Shown piece by piece: positions 16,263-26,178 of a stretch of DNA of 64,000 nt. The position numbers and the translations under genes are program-made. This stretch comes from Neobacillus sp. PS3-40. GTDB lineage: Bacteria; Bacillota; Bacilli; Bacillales; Cytobacillaceae. Every line of letters starts with the position of its first letter. Position 1 is the first letter of the stretch. The stretch spans positions 2,980,001 to 3,044,000 of the forward strand of contig NZ_CP133266.1 in the NCBI RefSeq assembly GCF_030915485.1, written 5' to 3'. The notes under the pieces are model-generated. The model saw only the letters and a program-made list of their open reading frames with translations, made no database searches and was not told the origin of the DNA.

Positions 16263-16324
16263 TTTTTATACATGCGTGCACTCCTTTTTAGTTGAATATT
16301 AATTGTATATTTATGGATGATAAA

Positions 16325-16338
16325 TGTAAGCGTTACCA
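16325..16338 (+). promoter_or_regulatory. cre-like CcpA site upstream of argC
   Basis: TGTAAGCGTTACCA matches the catabolite-responsive element TGWAANCGNTNWCA at all but one position. Its centre is about 94 bases upstream of the predicted argC transcription start, the kind of distance at which CcpA activates some B. subtilis promoters. Functional relevance is inferred only. Confidence 0.4.
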
Positions 16339-16390
16339 ATATGGAAATTAATAATTTTCTATTTTTATTGGAAAATCAGTCGGAATCATA

Positions 16391-16431
16391 TTGCATATTT
16401 ATGAATATAAACTTATAATAATTCATTATAA
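16391..16431 (+). promoter_or_regulatory. argC promoter with ARG-box-like sequence
   Basis: A -35 TTGCAT (16391-16396), 17-base spacer and -10 TATAAT (16414-16419) form a good sigma-A promoter for the arginine operon. The spacer and -10 carry TATGAATATAAACTTATA (16400-16417), 12 of 18 positions like the AhrC/ArgR box. A further inverted repeat, TTATAAT and ATTATAA five bases apart (16413-16431), covers the -10 and start region. Confidence 0.7.
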
Positions 16432-16454
16432 GAGCCACATAGGAGTTGAAGGAA

Positions 16455-17492
16455 ATGAAAGCAGCCATTATAGGAGGAACTGGATATGGGTCAATTGAGC
16501 TAATTAGATTAATCAACAAGCATCCGATTTTGGAGGCTAATATGATTATTTCCAACTCACAGGCTGGAAACAGTATTAGTGATTCTTACCCGCACTTATC
16601 CAATCTAATAGAAACTTCTTTAGATACTTTTGATGTAAATTGCATAGGCGAAAATATAGATCTTGTTTTTCTTGCAACCCCATCTGGTGTAAGTAAAAAC
16701 CTTGTACCAGGGATTTTAGAGAAGGGTGTTAAGTGTATAGACCTCTCCGGTGATTTTAGGCTGAAGTCTCAAAGTGAATATGAAGCATGGTACAAGATTT
16801 CACCAGCTCCAGAGGACTATTTAATGAAAGCGGCTTACGGACTTAGTGAAATTTACCCTGAAAAAGTTAAAAATTCAGAGCTAATTGCTAATCCAGGATG
16901 TTATCCGACTGCCTCTTTATTAGGACTTTTGCCAATTGTAAAAACAAAATTAGCAGACTGTAAATCTATCATTATTGATGCAAAGTCGGGAGTATCTGGT
17001 GCAGGGAGAAGCCTTTCCTTAATAAGTCATTATGCTGAAATAAATGAAAACTTAAAAGCTTATAAATTAGGTGCGCATCAACATATTCCTGAAATCGAGC
17101 AAGTTCTTTCAGAAGAAAGTGGAAGCCCAATCACGATTACATTCACGACCCATTTAGTACCAATGACGAGAGGAATCATGTGCACCATTTATGTGAATTT
17201 AAAAGAAAATATAACAACAGAAGAAGCTGTACATTTATATAAACAATTTTATCAAGATCAACCTTTCGTCAGAATTAGACCTGTGGGAACGGTACCTTCA
17301 ACAAAAGAAGTACTAGGAAGTAATTTCTGTGATATAGGCTTGCATGTGGATAAACGAACAGGCCGCCTAACGATCGTTTCTGTTATCGACAATCTGGTTA
17401 AAGGAGCATCGGGTCAAGCAATTCAAAATGCCAATTTGCTCTTTGGATGGGATGAGCGAACAGGGCTTGAGGACATACCAGTTTATCCATAA
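16455..17492 (+). CDS. argC: N-acetyl-gamma-glutamyl-phosphate reductase
   Basis: A 345-residue ArgC, which reduces N-acetylglutamyl phosphate to the semialdehyde with NADPH in arginine synthesis. The Rossmann motif AIIGGTGYGSIEL opens the protein and the catalytic cysteine is in ANPGCYPTA. ATG 16455 is chosen because AGGAG (16440-16444) lies about ten bases upstream; the in-frame TTG 16446 is too close. It opens the operon argCJBD-carAB-argF, the same order as in B. subtilis, and has a sigma-A promoter with an ARG-box-like sequence. Confidence 0.95.
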   Translation: MKAAIIGGTGYGSIELIRLINKHPILEANMIISNSQAGNSISDSYPHLSNLIETSLDTFDVNCIGENIDLVFLATPSGVSKNLVPGILEKGVKCIDLSGDFRLKSQSEYEAWYKISPAPEDYLMKAAYGLSEIYPEKVKNSELIANPGCYPTASLLGLLPIVKTKLADCKSIIIDAKSGVSGAGRSLSLISHYAEINENLKAYKLGAHQHIPEIEQVLSEESGSPITITFTTHLVPMTRGIMCTIYVNLKENITTEEAVHLYKQFYQDQPFVRIRPVGTVPSTKEVLGSNFCDIGLHVDKRTGRLTIVSVIDNLVKGASGQAIQNANLLFGWDERTGLEDIPVYP

Positions 17493-17535
17493 AAAAGCAC
17501 AACAAGTAATGAAACCAAAGGGGATGTAAAACAAG

Positions 17536-18762
17536 ATGTCAGCCATATCGATGAATGAAATCGTTGTTCTTGAAGAAGGAAGTGTCACTATACCAAAGGG
17601 GTTTAAAGCAGGCGGTATGCATTGTGGGATTAAACGAAAAAGACTCGATCTAGGCTATATCGTGTCAGAGGTTCCAGCAATTGCTGCAGGTGTATATACG
17701 ATGAATACCTTTCAAGCTGCACCACTAATAATCACACAAGAAAGCATTGCAAAAGAAAAGAAGGTTCAGGCTATCATAGTCAATTCTGGTAATGCAAATG
17801 CTTGTACAGGTGAACAAGGACTAAAAGATGCAGCAACAATGCAAAAGGAATTTGCTAGTGAACTCGGTATCGGTGAGCATCTTGTCGCGGTTACTTCTAC
17901 AGGAGTTATTGGAGAACTACTTCCAATGGATTCGATAAAAAGTGGTATAAAACAAATCCTTCAAAAAGAATATGAAGATGAAATTAAATTCAAACAAGCA
18001 ATTTTAACTACAGATACTTGCATGAAAGATATTGCAGTTCAAATAAAAGTGGATGGAAAAACAGTTAGTTTTGGCGGAGCAGCGAAGGGATCTGGAATGA
18101 TTCATCCGAATATGGCAACGATGTTAGGGTTTGTAACAACTGATGCCAATATTGGCCATGAGGATTTGCTATTTGCCTTAAAGGATGTTACCAATCAAAC
18201 CTTCAATATGATTACGGTTGATGGAGATACAAGTACAAATGACATGGTATTGGTTATGGCAAACGGACTTGCAGGTAACGAAAAATTAACAAAAGAACAT
18301 CCAGATTGGAATGTGTTTGTCAAAGGTTTAAAGGTGGTTTGTGAATCACTTGCCAAAAAAATCGCAAAAGATGGTGAAGGGGCTACAAAGCTTATCGAAG
18401 TTCAAGTCAATGGGGCTTATAGTGTTACTGCTGCGAGTGCGGTTGGGAAATCCATTATTTCCTCAAATCTAGTGAAAACAGCCATCTATGGAACAGACCC
18501 GAATTGGGGAAGAATTGTTTCTGCAATCGGCTATAGTGGAGTGCCTGTAGAGCCAAATGCAATAAAGGTCTCAATTGGACCGTTCCCTGTGTTTGAAAAT
18601 GGTTTGCCTTGTGTTATTTCAGAAGTGACAGTTAAAGAATATTTAGAACAGGAAAATATCCAAATTTTCGTGGAATTGAACCAGGGTGAAAGCAATGCTA
18701 CCGCATGGGGATGCGATTTAACTTATGATTATGTCAAAATTAACGCATCCTACCGTACGTGA
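17536..18762 (+). CDS. argJ: Bifunctional ornithine acetyltransferase / N-acetylglutamate synthase
   Basis: A 408-residue ArgJ. It recycles the acetyl group from acetylornithine to glutamate and, in bacilli, also makes N-acetylglutamate from acetyl-CoA, so argA is not needed. The self-cleavage site that yields the two subunits is HPNMATMLGF, with the nucleophilic Thr; AIIVNSGNANACTG, GDTSTNDMV and the C-terminal KINASYRT are family hallmarks. The ribosome binding site AAAGGGGATG is rather far from ATG 17536, so a start a few codons on (ATG 17551) is possible. Confidence 0.95.
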   Translation: MSAISMNEIVVLEEGSVTIPKGFKAGGMHCGIKRKRLDLGYIVSEVPAIAAGVYTMNTFQAAPLIITQESIAKEKKVQAIIVNSGNANACTGEQGLKDAATMQKEFASELGIGEHLVAVTSTGVIGELLPMDSIKSGIKQILQKEYEDEIKFKQAILTTDTCMKDIAVQIKVDGKTVSFGGAAKGSGMIHPNMATMLGFVTTDANIGHEDLLFALKDVTNQTFNMITVDGDTSTNDMVLVMANGLAGNEKLTKEHPDWNVFVKGLKVVCESLAKKIAKDGEGATKLIEVQVNGAYSVTAASAVGKSIISSNLVKTAIYGTDPNWGRIVSAIGYSGVPVEPNAIKVSIGPFPVFENGLPCVISEVTVKEYLEQENIQIFVELNQGESNATAWGCDLTYDYVKINASYRT

Positions 18763-18773
18763 GGTGAATGATA

Positions 18774-19571
18774 ATGAAATTTATGGTCATTAAATGTGGT
18801 GGAAGTGTCCTTGAAAATTTGCCGAAATCCTTTTATGAAGATATTGTCTCGATTCACCAATCGGGTGAGTGGATCCCCATTATTGTTCATGGCGGTGGAC
18901 CACTCATTACATCTTTATTGAAAAAGTTAGATGTAGAAACATCTTTTGTAAATGGTCTCAGGGTAACAAGTGATCAAGTTTTAAATATTGTTGAAATGGT
19001 GTTAAGTGGTTCCGTTAACAAAAAAATTGTTAGAAATGTGATTGAAGCTGGTGGTAGTGCGTTTGGAATAAGCGGTGTTGATGGTACTTTATTAAAAGCA
19101 AAGCCAAATAAGGATGCTGAAATATTAGGATTTGTCGGCGATGTAGTCGAAGTTAATCATCATATGATAAAGGGAATCATAAACGACGGATATATTCCAA
19201 TTATTTCACCTGTCGGCATTGATGAGCAGGGTCAAAGATACAACATAAATGGCGATGTAGCCGCCTCGGCAATTGCAAAGGCATTAGAGGCCAATCTTTG
19301 TTTCATAAGTGATATTCCCGGAATATTAGTTGAAAAAAATGGTCAAAAAATAAAACTTTCGAAAATATCTAGAATGAAGGTAGAAGAATTGATTGAAAAT
19401 CAAACCATTTGGGGCGGAATGATTCCTAAAGTGAAGGCAGCGATTGATGGTCTTGCACATAACATTCCTGAAGTGGGGATTATCAATGGATTAAAGGAAA
19501 ATAGTTTACTAGATTATTCGAATGGTAAGGAAATTGGAACGAAAATTGTTTTAGAAGAGGAGATTGCATAA
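18774..19571 (+). CDS. argB: Acetylglutamate kinase
   Basis: A 265-residue amino-acid-kinase-fold enzyme that phosphorylates N-acetylglutamate. The phosphate-binding MVIKCGGSVLE, IIVHGGGPLI, INGDVAASAIA and WGGMIPKVKAA motifs are all present. An ATG at 18768 overlaps the GAGGTGA ribosome binding site, so ATG 18774 is the likelier start. Its stop overlaps the argD start by one base. The short N terminus suggests the arginine-insensitive type, in line with ArgJ-based acetyl recycling. Confidence 0.95.
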   Translation: MKFMVIKCGGSVLENLPKSFYEDIVSIHQSGEWIPIIVHGGGPLITSLLKKLDVETSFVNGLRVTSDQVLNIVEMVLSGSVNKKIVRNVIEAGGSAFGISGVDGTLLKAKPNKDAEILGFVGDVVEVNHHMIKGIINDGYIPIISPVGIDEQGQRYNINGDVAASAIAKALEANLCFISDIPGILVEKNGQKIKLSKISRMKVEELIENQTIWGGMIPKVKAAIDGLAHNIPEVGIINGLKENSLLDYSNGKEIGTKIVLEEEIA

Positions 19572-20770
19572 TGACTGATAATGCTTCGGACTTTGCTAAC
19601 CCGCTAATGGAAACCTATAGCCGATTTCCTGTTACGTTAGTTAAGGGAAAGGGAAGTTATGTGTGGGACGATCAAGGGAATAAATATTTGGATTTCACCT
19701 CTGGAATCGCAACATGTAACCTAGGTCATGTTCCAGAGATCGTAAAAGAAAAGGTAGAAGAGCAATTACAAAATCTATGGCATTGTTCCAATCTTTATCA
19801 TATCCCTAATCAAAAAGAGCTAGCTTCTCTCCTTACAGCAAATAGCTGTGGCGATCGGGTTTTCTTTTGCAACAGTGGTGCCGAAGCAAATGAGGCAGCA
19901 ATTAAGCTGGCAAGAAGATATGCACAGAAAATTAAGGGTACGGATGCTTACGAAGTAATCACTTTTGAAAAATCATTCCATGGGAGAACATTAGCGACGC
20001 TATCTGCAACAGGGCAAGAAAAAATCCATCAAGGGTTTTTACCATTGGTTCAAGGGTTTCAATACCTACCCTATAACGATTTGGCCACATTAGAACAGTT
20101 ATATAATCTTGAGCCGGCAGCAGTGTTACTGGAAATGGTTCAGGGTGAAGGTGGTGTTATACCAGCTGATCCTGAGTGGGTACAAAAACTTGCCCAGATT
20201 TGTAAAGAAAAAGACATTCTATTAATGGTTGATGAAATTCAAACAGGGATTGGTAGAACAGGTACTCTTTTTGCTTATGAGCAGTATGGGATTGAGCCCG
20301 ACGTGATCAGCATTGCAAAAGGACTAGGGTCGGGATTTCCGATTGGGGCGATCATTGCTAAGGAAAAGGCAGCACAAGGTTTTGAACCTGGTAGCCATGG
20401 CAGTACATTTGGTGGAAATCCATTAGCAACAGCAGCAGGTGTGGCGACTGTTAGCCACCTTACGACAAGTAACATTTTAGATCAGGCTGCCCAGATTGCA
20501 GACTATTTCGATACTCAACTTGTGAATTTAAAAAATAAATTTTCCTTAATAAAAGAAATACGCGGAATAGGACTTTTAAAAGGATTGGTCGTGGAAGGGA
20601 ATGCCTTAAAAATTGTTAAAAAGGCGTTAGCCCATCAACTTCTTATTCTAACAGCTGGGCCTGATGTTGTTCGTATTTTACCAGCTTTGACGTCATCCAT
20701 TGAAGAAGTAAATGAATGTATCACGACGCTAGAAAAAGTCTTCTTAGAGATTAGAGAGAAAGGCGAGTGA
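19571..20770 (+). CDS. argD: Acetylornithine aminotransferase
   Basis: A 399-residue class III PLP aminotransferase making N-acetylornithine from the semialdehyde and glutamate. NSGAEANEAAIKLAR, SFHGRTLATLSATGQ, VDEIQTGIGRTG and the PLP lysine in SIAKGLGSGFPIGA are visible. The TAATG junction with argB indicates coupling. GAGGAG lies upstream of ATG 19571. Confidence 0.95.
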   Translation: MTDNASDFANPLMETYSRFPVTLVKGKGSYVWDDQGNKYLDFTSGIATCNLGHVPEIVKEKVEEQLQNLWHCSNLYHIPNQKELASLLTANSCGDRVFFCNSGAEANEAAIKLARRYAQKIKGTDAYEVITFEKSFHGRTLATLSATGQEKIHQGFLPLVQGFQYLPYNDLATLEQLYNLEPAAVLLEMVQGEGGVIPADPEWVQKLAQICKEKDILLMVDEIQTGIGRTGTLFAYEQYGIEPDVISIAKGLGSGFPIGAIIAKEKAAQGFEPGSHGSTFGGNPLATAAGVATVSHLTTSNILDQAAQIADYFDTQLVNLKNKFSLIKEIRGIGLLKGLVVEGNALKIVKKALAHQLLILTAGPDVVRILPALTSSIEEVNECITTLEKVFLEIREKGE

Positions 20771-20776
20771 CAATAA

Positions 20777-21859
20777 GTGGAGCAAGGATATCTTACATTG
20801 GAAACCGGAGAAGTGTTTGAAGGTGTTCTAATTGGAGCAAATAAGGATTCAATAGGAGAAGTTGTTTTCAATACAAGCATGACGGGTTACCAAGAAATTA
20901 TAACAGATCCTTCATATGCGGGACAAATCATAACATTTTGCTACCCGATGATTGGTAATTATGGCGTGAATTCAATTGATGATGAGAGCATCAGCCCTTC
21001 GTTATCAGGAGTGATTATTGGAGATGTATGTGAAACTCCAAGCCATTATCAATCCATTAGTAAGTTTTCGGAAAAGCTGAAACAGGCAGGTGTTCCTGGT
21101 ATTGCCGGGATAGATACTCGTTTATTAGTGAAAACTATTCGAAGTCGCGGTACTGTAAAAGGGATATTAAGTAGGAAAAAGGTAGAAAATAAAGACTTTT
21201 CCATTCAAGAAAAACCATCGTTATGGGTCGAAAAGGTATCAACCAAAAAGATGCTTACTTTTAAAAATAAAGGGTCACATGTGGTTTTATACGATTTTGG
21301 ATATAAAAAATCGATTCTAAACGCTCTGTTACAGGAAAATTGCTATGTAACCATCGTGCCTTACAATACACCATATGAAAAAATAAAAGCATTGGCTCCA
21401 GATGGAGTTCTTTTCAGCAATGGACCTGGGGATCCGATGTCACTCGCTCATTTGTTTCCTGAAATTAAAAAGATTAGCCAAAGTTACCCTACCTTAGGAA
21501 TATGCCTTGGCCATCAATTAATTGCTCTTGCATATGGGGCAAAAACAATGAAATTGGCCTATGGACATCGTGGAGCTAACCATCCTGTAAAAGAATTAAT
21601 GACCGGAAAAGTTAAAATTACTGCACAAAATCATGGATATGTTGTTGTGGATGAGAGCATCGATACTAATCAATTTGATATCACTTACCGCAATGTAAAT
21701 GATCAATCAATTGAAGGATTGCAGCACATTCACTATCCAATCCAAACTGTCCAATTTCATCCAGAAGCACATCCAGGTCCAAGCGATACTGCACATGTTC
21801 TAACAGAATTTGTGAGCCAGATAACATCTTTGGGAGAGAAACGTTATGCCATTATGTAA
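20777..21859 (+). CDS. carA: Carbamoyl-phosphate synthase small subunit (arginine type)
   Basis: A 360-residue glutaminase subunit that feeds ammonia to CarB. The substrate-tunnel N domain (FNTSMTGYQEIITDPSYAGQ) is followed by a class I glutamine amidotransferase with nucleophile Cys in LGICLGHQLIA and the His-Glu in QFHPEAHPGP. The start is GTG 20777. Being inside the arginine operon, it is the arginine-specific copy; a pyrimidine copy would be expected in a pyr operon outside the window. It overlaps carB by 14 bases. Confidence 0.95.
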   Translation: MEQGYLTLETGEVFEGVLIGANKDSIGEVVFNTSMTGYQEIITDPSYAGQIITFCYPMIGNYGVNSIDDESISPSLSGVIIGDVCETPSHYQSISKFSEKLKQAGVPGIAGIDTRLLVKTIRSRGTVKGILSRKKVENKDFSIQEKPSLWVEKVSTKKMLTFKNKGSHVVLYDFGYKKSILNALLQENCYVTIVPYNTPYEKIKALAPDGVLFSNGPGDPMSLAHLFPEIKKISQSYPTLGICLGHQLIALAYGAKTMKLAYGHRGANHPVKELMTGKVKITAQNHGYVVVDESIDTNQFDITYRNVNDQSIEGLQHIHYPIQTVQFHPEAHPGPSDTAHVLTEFVSQITSLGEKRYAIM

Positions 21860-24800
21860 GAATTTAAAAAAAGTACTTGTGATTGGATCAGGACCGATTG
21901 TCATCGGGCAAGCTGCGGAGTTCGATTATGCTGGAACGCAGGCGTGTATTGCCTTAAGAGAAGAGGGAATTGAAGTTGTTTTAATCAATAATAACCCGGC
22001 TACCATCATGACTGATGAAAGTGTTGCTGATAAGGTTTATATTGAAACACTCACGGTATCAACGCTTGAAGAAATTATCAAGAAGGAAAAGCCGGATGGA
22101 ATTATTGGCACATTGGGCGGACAAACGGGATTAAATTTAACTGTCGCGCTATATGAACAAAATATATTGCAAAAATATCAAGTTAAATTGTTGGGTACTT
22201 CTGTTGAATCGATTAAAAATGGTGAGGATAGGGAAAAATTTCGTAATTTGATGATTGAAATCAACGAGCCAATTCCAGAATCAAGCATTATTCATAGCTA
22301 TGAGGAGGGCGTTAAATTCGTCAAGAAAATAGGCTACCCAGTTATTATTCGTCCGGCCTATACACTTGGTGGTGACGGCGGTGGCTTTGCCTATAATGAT
22401 TTAGAACTAGAATCTGTTCTGAAGAAAGGTTTATCTGCAAGTCCGATCCATCAAATTTTAGTTGAAAGAAGCATTAAAGGTTGGAAAGAGATTGAATATG
22501 AAGTTATGAGAGATGCAAATGATACGTGTATTATTGTTTGCAATATGGAAAATATGGACCCAGTTGGCGTTCATACTGGAGACTCCATAGTTGTTGCGCC
22601 ATCACAAACCTTAACAGATGTTCAATATCAGATGCTTCGTAATTCTTCTATAAAAGTTATTCGTGAATTAGAAATTATTGGGGGCTGCAATATTCAGTTT
22701 GCTCTTAATCCAGAATCAAACCAGTATTACATTATTGAAGTAAATCCGAGGGTAAGTCGCTCATCTGCCCTTGCATCTAAAGCGACAGGCTACCCTATTG
22801 CCAGAATGGCGGCAAAATGTGCGGTTGGTTACCATTTGGATGAAATTTTAAATCCGATAACAGGAAATACGTTCGCTTCCTTTGAGCCAGCGATTGATTA
22901 TATTGTGGTAAAACTGCCACGCTTCCCGTTTGATAAATTTCCTGAGGCGGACCGAACTCTGGGGACACAAATGAAAGCAACCGGTGAAGTAATGGCGATT
23001 GACAGGACGTTTGAAGGGGCTTTAAACAAAGCGATCCGCTCCCTGGAATTGAATATTTATGGACTAACAGCAGGCCTAAAAGAAGCAATGACCACGGAAG
23101 AATTATTCAAACGGCTTGAAATTGCAAATGATCAACGGTTATTCGTCATTGCTGAAGCCATCAAGCGAGGAATTACGCTTGAAAAGATTCAGCAACTTAC
23201 ACAGATTGATCTATGGTTTTTACACAAAATTAGCTCAATTGTTGAATTAGAACAGGAATTATCATCCTTCAAGTGCTGGAATGAAGTTCCGGTTAAACTG
23301 CTAAAAGAGGCAAAACGGATAAACATCTCTGACAGACTACTTTCACAAATTTTCGGGATACCTGAAAAACAGGTTAGAAGTAAATGGAAACAATTAAACT
23401 GGAAGCCAGGTTATAAAATGGTGGATACATGTTCAGCCGAATTTGATGCTGTAACACCTTATTATTATTCTACGTGGCAAGGATTTGACGAGGTAGAAAT
23501 ATCGAATAATCCTAAAGTTCTAGTGATTGGGTCTGGACCGATCCGGATTGGCCAGGGGGTTGAATTTGATTACTGTTCAGTCCATGCAGCCATTGCCCTA
23601 AAGAAAAAGGGATATGAAGCAGTTGTCATCAATAACAATCCCGAGACTGTTAGCACAGATTACTCTGTTGCCGATCGACTCTATTTTGAGCCTCTTGCAG
23701 TAGAAGATGTTTTAAATGTAATTGAAAAAGAGAAAATTGGAGGAGTTTTAATCCAATTCGGTGGTCAAACTGCTATTAATATCGCCCGTGCATTAGAAGA
23801 AGAGGGCGTTAAAATTTTAGGAACGACCGTTAAAGATGTTGATCTTCTTGAAGATCGAAAAGAATTTTATCAGCTACTTGAAAATTTAAATATCCCACAT
23901 ATTGAAGGGGAGACTGTTACTCATTCCAAACAAATGTTGGATGCTGCAGCAAAACTGGGCTATCCCGTTTTAGTTCGTCCGTCTTATGTGATAGGCGGTC
24001 AATCGATGTTTACCCTATATTCGGAAGATGAGTTGACTCAATACCTTAAACAGTTGGAGAATAACTCACAAGATCAAATGTGGCCGTTATTGGTTGACCG
24101 ATATATGCCAGGGTTGGAATGTGAGGTTGATGTTATTAGTGATGGGCTAGATATAATTGTTCCGGGAATTTTTGAGCATATTGAACGAGCAGGAGTACAC
24201 TCTGGAGACAGTATAGCAGTCTTTCCGTCAATAACACTTTCCGAAGATATAAAAACTATATTAATAGATTATGCAAGTCGTATTGCAAAATCTCTACCGA
24301 TTATTGGGATCATGAATATTCAATTTGTTGTCTATACTAATCAAGTCTATGTTCTTGAGGTCAACCCGCGCTCATCAAGAACCGTACCGATCATGAGCAA
24401 AGTAACAGGAATTCCAATGATCGAATGGGCAACAAATGTTCAATTAGGCGATTCATTAAAGGATCTGCATCCTGAAAAAGGATTGTTGGCTGAGCCTGCT
24501 TATTACTCGGTAAAAGGACCTGTTTTCTCCTCTAGTAAGCTAAAAGGAGTGGACCATGTACTTGGACCTGAAATGAAATCGACTGGTGAGGTTTTAGGAT
24601 TAGGACTAACGCTTCAAGAAGCATTAGCAAAGGTAATACCTTTACAGGATGAAACTTTACTAAATAAGGATCATTACATTCTCTGTTCCATTTCTGATCG
24701 TGAAAAGCAGATGAGTCTACCGATTATTCAGAAATTGGTAAATAGCCAATTTAAGATTGCAGCAACCGAGGGTACGGCCCGTTTCTTACAAAAGAATGGG

Positions 24801-25085
24801 ATTGAAGTTGAAAAAGTAGTGAAAACTGCACAACATGTAAATGAACTTTTTCGTTTTCAAAAACTGTGGGCTGCCATTAACATACCGAGTCAAGGAAGAA
24901 ATAAAGATAAATTTGGGTTTCATATTCGTGAAGAAGCGACACGTTATAACGTTAATGTATTTACTCATTTAGATACGGTTAATGCTGTAGTGGGTTTAAA
25001 AGACCAACGGATCTTACCTGGGAAAGTACGGACAATCAGTGAATTTTACAAAGTAGATAAGAAAGGGGTTAAAACATCATGTTAA
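21846..25085 (+). CDS. carB: Carbamoyl-phosphate synthase large subunit (arginine type)
   Basis: A 1079-residue CarB of full length. Two homologous ATP-grasp halves are clear, each opening with VLVIGSGPI(V/R)IGQ (residues about 10 and 560): the first makes carboxyphosphate, the second phosphorylates carbamate. A C-terminal MGS-like regulatory domain follows (from about residue 930, IAATEGTARFLQKNGI). It overlaps carA upstream and argF downstream by seven bases, so the three products of carbamoyl-phosphate and citrulline synthesis are translated together. Confidence 0.95.
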   Translation: MPLCKNLKKVLVIGSGPIVIGQAAEFDYAGTQACIALREEGIEVVLINNNPATIMTDESVADKVYIETLTVSTLEEIIKKEKPDGIIGTLGGQTGLNLTVALYEQNILQKYQVKLLGTSVESIKNGEDREKFRNLMIEINEPIPESSIIHSYEEGVKFVKKIGYPVIIRPAYTLGGDGGGFAYNDLELESVLKKGLSASPIHQILVERSIKGWKEIEYEVMRDANDTCIIVCNMENMDPVGVHTGDSIVVAPSQTLTDVQYQMLRNSSIKVIRELEIIGGCNIQFALNPESNQYYIIEVNPRVSRSSALASKATGYPIARMAAKCAVGYHLDEILNPITGNTFASFEPAIDYIVVKLPRFPFDKFPEADRTLGTQMKATGEVMAIDRTFEGALNKAIRSLELNIYGLTAGLKEAMTTEELFKRLEIANDQRLFVIAEAIKRGITLEKIQQLTQIDLWFLHKISSIVELEQELSSFKCWNEVPVKLLKEAKRINISDRLLSQIFGIPEKQVRSKWKQLNWKPGYKMVDTCSAEFDAVTPYYYSTWQGFDEVEISNNPKVLVIGSGPIRIGQGVEFDYCSVHAAIALKKKGYEAVVINNNPETVSTDYSVADRLYFEPLAVEDVLNVIEKEKIGGVLIQFGGQTAINIARALEEEGVKILGTTVKDVDLLEDRKEFYQLLENLNIPHIEGETVTHSKQMLDAAAKLGYPVLVRPSYVIGGQSMFTLYSEDELTQYLKQLENNSQDQMWPLLVDRYMPGLECEVDVISDGLDIIVPGIFEHIERAGVHSGDSIAVFPSITLSEDIKTILIDYASRIAKSLPIIGIMNIQFVVYTNQVYVLEVNPRSSRTVPIMSKVTGIPMIEWATNVQLGDSLKDLHPEKGLLAEPAYYSVKGPVFSSSKLKGVDHVLGPEMKSTGEVLGLGLTLQEALAKVIPLQDETLLNKDHYILCSISDREKQMSLPIIQKLVNSQFKIAATEGTARFLQKNGIEVEKVVKTAQHVNELFRFQKLWAAINIPSQGRNKDKFGFHIREEATRYNVNVFTHLDTVNAVVGLKDQRILPGKVRTISEFYKVDKKGVKTSC

Positions 25086-26047
25086 ATGCCATTAAAATGA
25101 ATGCTTCACACAAACCACAGATGATCGGGAAGGATTTTTTACAGTTTAGCAGTTTTCAAACAGAAGAAATCCTTTATCTACTTGATGAGGCAATTCAATT
25201 GAAAAAATATCAAAAACAGGGAAAGCCCCATCCATTTCTAAGTGGAATAGTATTGGGGATGATTTTTGAAAAATCCTCTACACGTACACGCGTATCCTTT
25301 GAAGTTGGGATGCTGCAGCTCGGAGGTCATGCAATCTTTTTAAGCTCAAAGGATATTCAACTTGGAAGAGGCGAAAGTATTTCCGATACCGCAAAAGTAT
25401 TGTCTCGTTATGTCGATTGTTTAATGATCCGTACCTTCTCACATCAATCCATTGAAGAATTTGCTCATCATTCTACTGTCCCGGTTATAAATGGATTAAC
25501 AGATTTGCAACATCCTACCCAGGTTCTAGCAGATTTATTGACCATCCTTGAGCATAAAGGAAAATTAGCAGGCTTAAAGCTTTGCTATGTTGGGGATGGA
25601 AATAATAACATGGCCCATTCATTAATGGAAGCTGCTGCTAAAGTTGGCATGGATATAAGTATTGCCAGTCCAGAAGGATATATGCCGAATCAAGAAATTA
25701 TCGAAAATGCAAAGGAAATGGCGAAACAATCTGGAAGTAAACTAATGATTACAAATAACCCACAACTGGCAATGAAAAATGCGGATGTTGTTGTAACGGA
25801 TGTTTGGACCAGCATGGGTCAGGAAGAAGAACAGGAAAAGAGACTTGAAGCATTCCAATCCTTCCAAGTAAATAAAGAACTTTGTCAGCATGCAAAAAGC
25901 GATTTCATTTTTCTGCATTGCTTGCCTGCACATCGCGGTGAAGAAGTGACAGCAGAAATTATCGATGGCCCACATTCCGTTGTTTTTGATGAAGCGGAGA
26001 ATCGACTACATGCGCAAAAGGCAATTCTAAAAGTGTTACTAAGCTAA
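25079..26047 (+). CDS. argF: Ornithine carbamoyltransferase
   Basis: A 322-residue transcarbamylase that makes citrulline from ornithine and carbamoyl phosphate. The carbamoyl-phosphate site EKSSTRTRVSFEVG, the HPTQVLADLLTI segment and the ornithine-binding HCLPAHRGEEV are all present. It is the last gene of the first arginine operon; its ATG overlaps the carB stop. No clear terminator was found between it and argG, so some read-through is possible even though argG has its own promoter. Confidence 0.95.
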   Translation: MLNAIKMNASHKPQMIGKDFLQFSSFQTEEILYLLDEAIQLKKYQKQGKPHPFLSGIVLGMIFEKSSTRTRVSFEVGMLQLGGHAIFLSSKDIQLGRGESISDTAKVLSRYVDCLMIRTFSHQSIEEFAHHSTVPVINGLTDLQHPTQVLADLLTILEHKGKLAGLKLCYVGDGNNNMAHSLMEAAAKVGMDISIASPEGYMPNQEIIENAKEMAKQSGSKLMITNNPQLAMKNADVVVTDVWTSMGQEEEQEKRLEAFQSFQVNKELCQHAKSDFIFLHCLPAHRGEEVTAEIIDGPHSVVFDEAENRLHAQKAILKVLLS

Positions 26048-26139
26048 TCTAATTTAAAGGTGCACTTCTTATAGAAGCAATTTTGTATAGAGGCAAAAAA
26101 TTGTTATTTAGCATTTTAGTAGGTAACGACAAAAAATGT

Positions 26140-26168
26140 TTGTGTTTTTTTGCATATGATTGTATAAT
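26140..26168 (+). promoter_or_regulatory. argGH promoter
   Basis: TTGTGT (26140-26145), a 17-base spacer and a perfect TATAAT (26163-26168) precede argG by about 50 bases. The -35 is only half consensus. The ARG box lies just downstream of the expected start. Confidence 0.65.
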
Positions 26169-26178
26169 AATACTCATA

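Noticed and set aside
16413..16431. PerR box at the argC promoter
   Set aside because: The arms TTATAAT/ATTATAA are separated by five bases rather than one, so PerR spacing is wrong; noted only as an inverted repeat.
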